DNA of 64,000 nt from Diphasiastrum complanatum. Taxonomy: Eukaryota > Streptophyta > Lycopodiopsida > Lycopodiales > Lycopodiaceae. The position numbers were made by a program, and so were the translations under genes. The notes below the pieces were generated by a model that was given only the letters and a program-made list of their open reading frames with translations, was not told the origin of the DNA and did not search any database. The stretch lies in assembly GCA_029204225.1 (NCBI GenBank), contig CM055111.1, positions 20,345,003 through 20,409,002 of the forward strand. Reading direction: 5' to 3'. Of this stretch, positions 33,825 through 43,521 are shown in pieces; position 1 is the first letter of the stretch, and each line of letters begins with the position of its first letter.

Positions 33825-34605
33825 GGCTCTGATACCATGTGAATTTTTCACACGTGTGGGGACAGCCCAAACAATGTGAATGATCTCCTAAAGTATGAGT
33901 GATTGCACATAGATTGAGCACCAATTTGATAGATGGATTCTAGCTTGGCAATTCTAAGGATGCATCAAACACTCAACACACATCATGCACGTGCAGGCAA
34001 CTTGTGATGAAAAAAACAAAGTGTAATTATGGCTTGCTCTCGGGTAGAGAGAGAATATAACAAAGGCTCCTCCGGCAAAGAGAGTGTGTGTGTCTCTGTG
34101 TGTAGAATCTCCACAACTCTCCAAAAAACTCAGCGTAGAATCACTCTCTAATAGTGTCTTGAGCTCCAAGAGGTGTAGTCAACAAGCGATATGATTGGAC
34201 CTCTTACATATCACCTCCAAATTTGATTGGTCTAGTGATTTGGCATCTCCTACAAATGATTGGACCGATTCTATGAATCTCTCTCTTTTGATTGATCACA
34301 TGACAACACAAAATTAGAATTCACTAGCCCTCTAATATCAATCCAAGTGTAAAGAGCCTATATCTCGAGCTACATCATGGACTAATTTTGGCCTCATCAC
34401 TTCCCAACGTGTGTACAAGAGGTGAAAAAGTCAAAGAACCCCCAAAACTCAAGATTAAGGCTTATTGACTATTCAAACTTATCATAAATGTACTAAAGTG
34501 ATTATGCCTACCCTCCACACGTGGGAACATGCTCCACACATGTGAGATTTTACTATGTACATGAAATTGCAAAATGATCAAGCTAGATTTTGCCTATTCT
34601 TCACA
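33825..34605 (-). mobile_element. LTR with perfect iMet primer site, truncated element
   Basis: 33825-33837 is the exact complement of TGGTATCAGAGCC. Immediately to its right starts a 768-bp segment with TG...CA ends (33838-34605; inner end TGTGAATTTTTCACA, outer end TTCTTCACA). This is a 5' LTR plus primer site of a minus-orientation element whose body (which would run left) is missing or reduced to a few hundred bases before the MITE at 33386. The segment at 1-700 looks like a diverged relative. Confidence 0.6.
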
Positions 34606-34866
34606 AAAATTAATTCTAAAACCACCAAAAATACAAATCTAACCCTACTATGCAAAAAACCAAGATGCCTAAATGCAAGCTAACATGCATCCAGGTATCA
34701 TGATCATGCTAATAAAAATAATGGTGTTACTCCCCAGTAGCGGTGCCAAAATTGTAGGGACTTTCCTCACCCATCTTCAAACCCTATCACAATCAAGATA
34801 TGAAGAAGATTCTTCTTTTCGGTCATGCATGCGGTAGAGAGCAAAGCTTATTTTACAATATGTGGA
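34606..34866. other. Short noncoding spacer
   Basis: AT-rich sequence between the LTR and the tRNA-like sequence; no feature is recognised. Confidence 0.4.
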
Positions 34867-34939
34867 TGGACAGACTAGGATTCGAACCCAGGACTTCCCT
34901 CATACCGGATAGGGTGCTCTACCACTGAGCTATCCACCC
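34867..34939 (-). tRNA. tRNA-like sequence, probable pseudogene
   Basis: The minus strand reads GGGTGGATAGCTCAGTGGTA, continues with a D stem GCTC/GAGC, and has GGTTCGAATCC as B box with T stem CTGGG/CCTAG. A seven-pair acceptor stem (GGGTGGA with TCTGTCC, several G-T pairs) and discriminator A complete a 73-nt outline. The anticodon arm is off: it has 18 nt where 17 are needed, a C-A mismatch in the best pairing, and C instead of T before the anticodon (CGG in one register, GGT in another). So it resembles a tRNA gene or a tRNA-derived repeat but is unlikely to be a working tRNA. Confidence 0.45.
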
Positions 34940-34974
34940 TGTTTAATAGTTCTCTCTAGAGTGTGGATTGATAT

Positions 34975-35620
34975 TCCAACATTACTCCAACAAAGTATCA
35001 AAGTGTCGTCCACATATACAGCCACTATGATGATTTGCCCATCTGTAACTCTGACATATACATTAGAATCAGCCAACAGAGGCTTGAATCCTAATGATTT
35101 CAGGGCTTGATCTTTCTTCTTGTACCATTGTCAGGCTGATTGTTTCAGACCGTAGATACTTCTGTGCATTCTGCATGCATAGTCAGGAAGTGAATTCGAG
35201 ACGTATCCTGGGGGTTGATCCATGTAGACCTCTTCATCTAATTTGCCATGCAAGAAGGCTGTCTTCTCGTCCACTGAGGTCATAAGCTACTGCATATGCA
35301 AATAACAAAAGTAGGGACGAATGTTTGACGACAGGAGAGAAGGTTTCAGAGTAGTCAATACCATATCTCTGAGAGAAACCTTTCGCTACTAGTCTTGCCT
35401 TGTATTTCGTGATGTTCCCATCTGGTCCGTATTTGAGCTTGAAAACCCATTTGCATTTGACAGTCTTGCGCTTATGTGGTAATGGCTCCAACGTCCATAC
35501 CTGGTTCTTTCTCGTGGACTCCATCTCTTCGTTCATGGCTTGTATCCATCTGTCCTTCTCTGGACTGTCAATCGCTTCTTCGAAAGTCAGCGGTTCATGT
35601 TATGATGACAATCTAACACT
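34975..35620 (-). pseudogene. Copia reverse transcriptase fragment
   Basis: The minus strand reads QVWTLEPLPHKRKTVKCKWV, FKLKYGPDGNITKYKARLVA, YGIDYSETFSPVVKHSSLLL, then (one frameshift on) FLHGKLDEEVYMDQPPGYVS, IYGLKQSA and a stop, and YVDDTLILC. It is close to the RT of Copia element 2 (11.2-14.8 kb) and better preserved at its N-terminus. It ends abruptly 35 bp from the tRNA-like sequence. No LTR or other domain belongs to it. Confidence 0.85.
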
Positions 35621-35656
35621 AACATCCACTAACGCTAAATCTCCAAGATCAAGCTT

Positions 35657-35658
<2 letters not shown>

Positions 35659-35694
<36 letters not shown>
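35659..35694. repeat. (CT)18 microsatellite
   Basis: Uninterrupted CT run of about 36 bp. The translated Ser-Leu frame here is not a gene. Confidence 0.95.
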
Positions 35695-35698
<4 letters not shown>

Positions 35699-35969
35699 AA
35701 GATAGCAACAACATTCAAATTCAACAATTAGCAATCCAACAAATAGAAAGATAGCAAAACATGAGAGAGATGAATAAAGACGAGAAGTAAGGACATCCAA
35801 TTGCCAAATTAGTAGAGATTCCACCTTCTTAAAAATAGAAACACATATGATTGGGGAATCATGAAAAATTCTACTCAAGAGAGTCGAGCGAATCAAGTGA
35901 GCATGACTAACACCAACCCGATCTCTTCTCAACTTGATTATTGTGAGACAATCCATGATTGGAAGTTGG

Positions 35970-36522
35970 TGTCATGTATTTTTAGTACATCCATGTTAAA
36001 AATGCATTATAATATCCAGTGTAAACTTTTAGGCCCAAAAAGAGCTATTACCCTTAAGAAAAAGGCGGTTCCCTCGTTAGGCCCATCAAAGTACTTTATT
36101 AAGGATAATAGATCAATACGGGTCCAAATACATGTAATAAGACTTAACAAGGGCTAATTGTCCTTCAAGATAGTTATGTTAAGTCTAGGCATTGTCTATA
36201 AGTAGGCAATGAGACACCAATTTTTGAATCTTTTGGCTCATTTGCAAAATGAGAGAGCTCTAAGCTTCCTCTTTGTGAATGTGAGGTTTGGGATTTCCAT
36301 TGATAGGTCTCATGTGCCTTATCTACATGAATCCATGTCCTTTTCCATTTACTTGTAGTCATTTGCTCATTTTTATTGTGATTCCATGGAGATCCTTGTG
36401 TCATTTGCTTCTTATGGATATGTTGTCTTGAATGTCTTGTACTTCTTTTGCTCTTAGCTTTAATCTCATTGTTATTGCTATTTGCTTGGATTTGGCACAT
36501 GACATTTTTTGGTATCAAAGCC
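35970..36522 (+). mobile_element. LTR plus primer site, same family as the 3.5-6.4 kb element
   Basis: 535-bp LTR-like segment, 35970-36504, TGTCATGTATTTTTAGTACA to GGCACATGACA, followed by TGGTATCAAAGCC (36510-36522), one mismatch from the iMet primer site. It matches the reverse complement of the LTRs at 3463-3918 and 5917-6360. The orientation is plus, so the internal region should run right; leader-like sequence continues to about 36.95 kb. No second LTR was found before the window's end. Confidence 0.6.
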
Positions 36523-38308
36523 TTAAATCCTTTTCCCATCATATTTGGTGGTTTTCTTAAAATTTGGTAGAGTTTATTTACTAGTTTCTTGGTTTTCCAA
36601 TTTCCAAAAGACCTATTAATCTTTGTTTTTTTGTATGATTTCTGGTTTTAGATTAGTCGGTCTTCTTTTTAGATTTATGGAAGTGCTGAATTTTCTTGAT
36701 TTGGAGCTATAATCACCAAGTTACGGCCATTTTAGTGATTTCATTCTACTTTTAGTTACCTATAGTTTTTACAGTCTGTTTTCTTCCATTTTTGGCTGTA
36801 CTTTTGGCCGATTTTTCTTATTGTAATTTTACAAATTTGTAAATCTGTGTCTTAGCTTTAATTTGCACCTATTTTCATCCAATTTGAGTAAGATTTGGCA
36901 AAGTTATGTGGATTCTTGTAGAGTAGGTTCACTCCCAGTCAGTGTTTGGAACCTGATGGTTGATTCAGTCGTGAAAGCCTGGTTGATTCATTCTGCCTAG
37001 AAACAAAATGAGTTTCCCAGTGTAGGCTACAAGTAGAGTGCTAGGAGATGAACCTGCAAATTGGATCTTTGTAAAAATGAGTGTAAACATTATATACATC
37101 AGACTGTATTCCCATTTCAGAGTCGAGATGTGGGTACTCGTGTAGATACGACGGAGTAGAATCGGCTGACAAGAGGCCGTGGAGGAGATAAGGCGCTTGA
37201 TTCAGTTACAACTGACAGCCATAGATAAGGAAGCCAGAATCTGAAGCGGATTCAACCCTGAATCACGACATGTGAACCAGAATCGTGACCTGTGGGCCTG
37301 AATCTGAAGTTGCCGGATAAATTGGTTTTCTGTGAGCAGATGGGGCAGAATCAGCGTGCCAGTTGTGTGATCAGACAGGAGCATAATCTACGTGTCTTGT
37401 GAATTGTGATCTTCTCACAGCCAAGTCCACCTCCGAACTTTCGCAATTTTCAGGGTTGTGCAGACTTTCGAAGAGCATAGCGAATGATCCAGCCGTCGGA
37501 TCAAGTTCATGTAAAAAGCGGAAATGGTCGGAATTGTCTTGCCTAAATTTTGACCGACGCGATTGTGCGCAGTCAGTCGAAATCAGAAGATATAAGTGTT
37601 TTTATGTGGCAGCCTTGCAGTTTGTATCTCTTCTATGGACGGATCGAATTCCCTATGCATTAGTACAGTTACTACTGGCGCTTTAGTCATCACGAAGGCA
37701 GAACATCCCTCACAGCCCAAGCGAAGAGATTGTCGAAATCCCACCTTTCCGGAAAAGCATTTGATCGAGACAGACACAATCGTAACAGCATCCAGTTCAT
37801 AAATTGATCGATCACGATATGCAAGACTGGCTCTTGGACACTGCCACGATGAAACAGATGCTCGGCTCTTTCAATAGTAAAATCGGCCATCTTGTTGAAT
37901 TTCCAGTCGTTGTCAGACGCCCGTGGGTTGCAATCTAGAAAGGAGCAGGAGGCAGCGCGATCCTCCAACGGGTGCGTGAAGGAGATAGGTTAGAATGTAG
38001 TAATTTGGGGTCTTTCCGCTTTGCAAGAAAGAATGGAAAGTGTAAACCTGGAGTAGAAAGTGTTGAAGGCTTTGCGGCAATAGTGGTGATCAAGGAGCTG
38101 ATTTCCGATAGTAGGGTGACCTATCGCAGCTAGATTTCTTCAGGTTTGGATAAGCAAGCATACAGTTAGAGTTATAAACGGGTCAGGACAGATTGTAGGG
38201 CAGCCAATCACTGGCGTTAGTCTTTGAAAACTCATTCTACTGAAAAGCAAAGCCTGCAGGATTCGTAGCAGGGTCTTGTTGGCCAACAAGGAGGCTTCAC
38301 ACTAATTT
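36523..38308. other. Leader-like and intergenic sequence before the RT gene
   Basis: 36523-36950 is T-rich and resembles the reverse complement of the leader at about 5.3-5.9 kb. 37.0-38.3 kb has several short open frames in both directions without recognisable domains. It may be the 5' untranslated part of the following non-LTR element. Confidence 0.35.
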
Positions 38309-40610
38309 TTGGAATCTTCGGAGGCAGCGGCTGGATCTTTACCTGTCAATATGGTTCCTCAAGAATCTTCTCATCCTTTGCAACTCCCAGATTTCAATCC
38401 TCTTGTTGGACGTGGAGAAAAGAGACCTGCTTCCCCTTCAGAGCATCCTTCTAGTGCTTCCCCTTCTTGCGCGCGTCGTGAAGCCCACCGTGATGTTGCA
38501 GATTCTTTGCTTGTCTCCTCTGGCCAGGTGGTGCCATACTGTCCGCCCCATCTTCGCCATCAGCTTTCTTCCTCTCTTTCTGTTTCTCAGCTTTCTCCTT
38601 CTTCCTCTTCTCGCCCCCGTGTTCCCTGTGCAGGCTATGGTCGCCTTTATGTGCAAGGTGCCGGTCTTTCTCGCCATCATAACGCTTGCTCTGCTTTTCG
38701 TCAACAACTCGCATTAACCAATGTCGACCTTGCACCTCATCCTGCTCCCACTTCGCCACCTGACTCGGCTTGGACCTGGATTCGCTCCCTTGATATTTTG
38801 ACCGCTTTTCACTTGGGTTTTCCTCGTCCTCGTCTTTATGCACACATTCCCTTTGCCTTGCGCTTAGACGTCCAGAGAGCTTTGTCCTTACCTTTGTCTC
38901 GTCTGGCTTCCAACCCTTCTGATATTGCAGCTTGGCATGCCTTTTTGCTTTTTCCTCTCTGGTGTTTGCCTCTGCCTCCTCGGGGTGGTGATGCTGGTCA
39001 TAGAGAAACTCGCAACATGATTCGTCGCTTTATGTCAGGAGATTGGGAAAATCTGCAAGAAGATCATTTCCTTCGCTGTCATGCGCTTGCTGCTCAACGG
39101 GATTCGATTTCGGATGGTGTTTCTATACCCCCTGTTCATCGTCGATTGCGTCGCTGTATTTTACTTGGGCAAGTGGGTGAGTATTCTCGTGCAGCTCGTG
39201 CTCTAGCTCCTACAAGTCCAGCTACTCCTTTTGCTGCCACCCTTCAGGCTTTGGAGCTTCTTCACCCTCCGGCAAATGACTCCCTTCCTTCTTTTGTTGA
39301 GGACTTTGAACCTGATTCCGATTTGCAGCTCTCAGAACCTCATTCTCTTAATGCTTTTCTACGCAGCCCTCATTTGTCAACTGGGGGTCCTTCTGGTATG
39401 GTTTTCGAGCATCTTCGTGACTGTTTTTCTCCTGATGACTCTGCTAGCGGGTTTGGTTTGCTCTTTCAAGTTTGCTCTTCCGTAGCATGTGGCCGTATTC
39501 CTCTTTCTATTGCTCGTATTCTTGGTGCTGCTCGTTTGATAGCCTTGGATAAGCCTGGCGGTGGAGTGCGTCCCATTGCTGTTGGAGAGGTTTTATACAG
39601 ATTGGTTTCTAGGGCTCTTGGCTTTCAGCTTCGTGACAGTTTTCATGACCACCTATTTCCTCATCAGTTTGGTTGTGCTACTCCTGGCGGTTGCGAGACA
39701 GTCATACATGCTTTGCGTGCTACCTTGGATCTTCATCCAGATTGGGTTGTCCTTCAGGTGGATGTTAAAAATGCTTTCAATTCTGTTTCCCGAGGGGCCA
39801 TTTTCGAAGAACTTCGTGCGGCTCACGGTCCTCTCGCTCAGCTCATCCCATTTGTTCGATCTTTTTATTCCATGGATGCGCCTCTATATTTCAGTCATGC
39901 TTCTTGCTTAGGTGATGTTTCGGTTATCTCGTCTGCTGATGGTATCAGACAAGGTGATCCCTTGGGTGGTGTTCTTTTTGCTTTGGCGCACTTTCGGGCA
40001 TTGCGTGCTTCTTCTGCTGCTTTTCCTTCTTGTTTGTTTCTCTCTATTGCTGATGACACGCATATTGTGGGACCTGCTAACCGGCTTTCCTACATTTCTC
40101 TCAGCAACTTTTGGCTTTGGGCCTCACTGTCAATCCCTCTAAGTGCGTTGCTTGGTGTCCTTAGGGCCTCCTTCCTGAGCTCACTTTACCTTCAGGTTTC
40201 AATACTCCGGTTGATGGGATTAGAGTGCTTGGTATTCCTATAGGTTTCTCGGATTTTGTGGCTTCCTCTTTGCGGGACACTTTGGACGCACATCTTCGTC
40301 ACGCTGATCTGCTACCAAAGCTCGGCAATGCTCAAGTTGCTCTAGGGATTCTCACTCAATGCTTCGCTCAACGACCAAGTTATATTCTACGGTGCGTTCC
40401 TCCCTCTCCTGATGTTTTGGCTTTGCTACAGGATTTCGATAATACTTTATCAGATATTCTGGGTCGCTTGATGGGTTCAGAATCGTTGCAATACTTCGAC
40501 GTGCTGTAGTTGCAGGAACGGCTGCTTCACAGCTTTCTGCACTACCTAAACTTCCAACTGTCTTAACTAGCAACTTACACCAAGCAGTAGGCTTTATGTA
40601 GATACTCTGT
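38309..40610 (+). pseudogene. Non-LTR-type reverse transcriptase with N-terminal zinc-finger-like motif
   Basis: One long frame runs 38309-40243 (first ATG codon at about 38350), then a frameshift near 40100 and an in-frame TAG near 40160 lead into 40225-40509 and fading similarity to about 40610. Around residue 105-125, VPCAGYGRLYVQGAGLSRHH followed by NAC looks like a C2H2/C2HC finger with one Cys replaced by Tyr. RT motifs: LIALDKPGGGVRPIAVGEVL, VLQVDVKNAFNSVSR (motif A, about residue 482), SADGIRQGDPLGGVLFALAH (motif B), LFLSIADDTHIVGP (motif C, IADD instead of the usual Y/FADD), then LGLTVNPSKCVAWC and GIRVLGIPIG in the shifted frame. No apurinic endonuclease lies upstream in the frame and no clear endonuclease follows. 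I cannot name the clade; it is not an L1 of the usual angiosperm type. Confidence 0.8.
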
Positions 40611-40929
40611 GAGATTGTTGCTTTGTTATACTTGTACAGTATCTCAATTCGCCTTATGGCCTTTACGCTTTTTACATGCATTCCTTTGTACTCTGATGGG
40701 TTTTCCCATCTGTTATTAATAAAAACAGGAAGTTCTCTCCCTTCAGGGAAAATTTGAGAGAGAAGCACTTCAGTTTTGAATTGTTGAAGTTTTGATTTTG
40801 TTGTAAATTTTTTGCAAGAAGTGGACATAGATACAAAAAAAAGGTTCTATACAATAAGAGTATAATTTTGAGTTTTGGAGTTTAACTCTAAAGCTACCTA
40901 CAATATCTGACGTAGATCATTTAAGAAGG

Positions 40930-41830
40930 TACAGACAAGGACTATAGCCACGTACCGAAGCTGATGTAGCATCACGATTCTCCATTGATTTGGATCAACC
41001 TATACGGGTGGCACTTAAATTTGTGCCTAAGTACGCTGGAAAGTGGTTGGCTAAATCAAGAACGTCTAAGTATGAAACTACGACGCATGAAGCTGAACGA
41101 AATTTTAGTGCTCATAGGGATGATAAAGAAAGAAACACATATTTTCAGTACCCAACAATGAGAGAAGTTGATAGAAGAAATGTCGGTAAAAAGCAAATTG
41201 TTACAATGGAGGCCAAACCAGAGGTTAAGCTTATCAGATCAAAGTCAGAAATTGATCGACTTCGTCAACAGGGCTTATGCTTTACCTACAAGCAGAGATG
41301 AAAACCGGGGCATAAGTGCGACAAAGCCAAATTTGCTAGTATTTCTTTGATTGTTGAAGATGAAAAAGACGAAGATAGTACAAGTCAAAAAAATGCTGTT
41401 GATACTGAACCATCGCGAAGTAATAAAAGGAATGTAGAAGAATCACCATACAATCAGACCGTGATAGCAGAACGGATTTATTAGAAGGGATCTGGAAGTT
41501 GAGCTATTGGGCATATCTTTAAATGCTTTCAATGGATCCAACTCAAATAAAACCTTCCTTGTTCAAGCATTAGTCAAAGGAAGGAAAGTGTTTTGCTTAA
41601 TAGATAGTGGTAGCGCACACAACAACTTTAATAGTGGGTTGCTTCAGAGTTGTGGTTTAACATCTTTGGATTCTTCTAGTAAGATGAAAGTTCAGATTGC
41701 AAATGGAGTAACCATTCCTTGGGTAAATTTACAAATCAGAGATTATACCCTTAGAACAAGCTTCCATATAGAAGTTATACTAGGAGTGGAATGGCTTAAA
41801 ACTATGAAAAATGTGACAATCGGACTTTGA
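40930..41830 (+). pseudogene. Gypsy gag-protease remnant
   Basis: 40990-41301 reads as the end of a gag with a damaged zinc knuckle (RLRQQGLCFTYKQR, stop, then KPGHKCDKAKF). 41507-41830 has an aspartic-protease-like stretch: VQALVKGRKVFCLIDSGSAH (DSGS), NNFNSGLLQSCGLTSLDSSS, IEVILGVEWLKTM (the ILG motif). RT is not seen after it. It is a different family from the 20.7-27 kb element. Confidence 0.7.
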
Positions 41831-41959
41831 TTTAGGACTGATGAGCTTTAGGCAAGGAAAACACTAATACGAACTATACAGCGTCCTTGCAACTAATTTG
41901 TGGAGAAAGCTCAACGACTGTCTAGAATGAATGTGGAAATGTTTGTGCTTAGGATCGAA

Positions 41960-42187
41960 GAAGTCGAAGGACAACACTTTATATGAAGACCCTCAGTTCT
42001 ATTAACCTCAGTCATCGATCTTAGAAAAATTTAGTTTCCATTTGTTCTCCTTCATTCTTTTTTCTCGTCAAGTAGCTGATTTTGATTCGACTTTTCATTA
42101 TCTTAAGTTTCATAACCTCTTGCCAGTCAACAACACTTTCTATGAAGTCCCTCAGTTCTATTAATCTCAGTTCTATTAACCTCAGGC
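41960..42187. repeat. Short direct repeats
   Basis: 'acaacacttt.tatgaag.ccctcagttctattaa.ctcag' occurs at about 41969 and again at 42129, with the last part doubled at about 42160-42186. Confidence 0.6.
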
Positions 42188-43200
42188 TTGTAGAATCAAT
42201 TTTCAATATTCCACATGCCTTGGACTTTCCTAAAAAGCCACATTCAGGATTTGATTGTTTGTTGAACAAACAGCTAAAAATCCCTGATATATGTATGAAC
42301 TTTGGCAAACAGAGTCCCCACTCACCCCAAGTTCAGGTACTCCGTGATAGCAGATATGTAAGCCTGTATGTTTTGTATACTATCCTAGTCAAATGAGATG
42401 GAAATTTGATAGTCAATAATGCTATGGTTGTATTGAGCTTACTTTGCCATTGAAATTGTTATCATGCTTGGAACCTTTAATAACATTATGGTAAAACCTC
42501 ACAGCATCAAAATTTGAGCAGTTCTGACAAATAGTAGCATATGGGGGAGGATAACAAGTCATCACTCTCATCTGAATCTTCAATGAATGTAAACCGTAGA
42601 AACCAGGCCTGCAATTATAGTCCACAAGGGTATCTTCAACATCCACTTTATGATCAATATATTCTTAGAACGAATTGGACCCGGGTTAATGAACTAGCTG
42701 ACCATGATAGTTGTAAAAATGGAAGAGGTTCATGTTCTCACTGTAGCAGGTATGTTCAGCTGAATAGTTGAATGTGTGATTTTTGGATTAGGTTAGTTCC
42801 ATGGATCACTTAAGTAGATTTTTGTATCTACGACTCTTTCTGATATTCTCTTTGTGCCACTATGTAACAAACAGGAGCTGACTGAAAAACAAGTGATAAG
42901 ATCCTGAAGTTCACAGACGCATAAAACAAGTCAAATGCTCATAATATGGATATCAAATAGCCATGTCAGGAGCCTCCAGAACCAAAAAAAAAAAATTGCT
43001 AAATCAGCATGCATAATGCAAAAGAGGACCAGCAACCCATCCTGCAACATAAAAATCCGGCTAACAAGCCAGGAATGCCTCCAATCGTCACACATTCAAT
43101 AAGAAAGTTAACATGGAAACCTTTTCACAAGACTATTGGAAAAGAAGTGCCCGTTGAAACTAAAAGGCACTTTCAGTCAATGCAAAGCCGAAACGAAGTA
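42188..43200 (+). other. Exon-like open segments, unrecognised
   Basis: Successive plus-strand open segments have splice-like borders. At 42188-42357 ('ctcag' acceptor; peptide includes KPHSGFDCLLNKQLKIPDIC) the segment ends before GTAAGC. At about 42539-42750 (GEDNKSSLSSESSMNVNRRN, YSPQGYLQHPLYDQYILRTN) it ends before GTATGT, with a Cys cluster CKNGRGSCSHCS. A further open stretch starts near 43009. I do not recognise the protein. It could be exons of a gene converging on the BAT2-like gene, or chance frames in that gene's 3' region. Confidence 0.22.
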
Positions 43201-43521
43201 CTTGCATTGTCAGTGTGTACCTACATGTCCGGATCAGGATTTGGCAAATACGATCAGTATCTTGGTGTCCTTAAAACCCACTGTCTCCTTTGCAGCTAGA
43301 GGATATCCGATATTGTGTACCAACATGAAAAATTTAAGGCACTTTGATGCTGTGGCAGTAAAACCTAACATCGGTGAACCTTATGAACTCGGACCAAATT
43401 GCAGATGCTCTGAGCCTCGACATGTCTTCGAACCAAGTTGGCTTTGAGATGATAATGCCAGCCTTTGAACTTTCTTGGAATCAACAAAATTACGTAATTA
43501 GCATATTGACAAATCACAATC
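43201..43521 (-). other. Probable 3' untranslated region of the BAT2-like gene
   Basis: The sequence directly after the stop codon of the minus-strand BAT2-like gene. No polyadenylation site was identified with confidence. Confidence 0.4.

Noticed and set aside
38438-40142. Alternative-frame and minus-strand open frames over the non-LTR RT gene
   Set aside because: They overlap a clear RT reading frame and have no recognisable content of their own.
40352-40828. Minus-strand open frame of 158 codons
   Set aside because: Half of it is antisense to the end of the RT gene and the rest has no domain or gene context.
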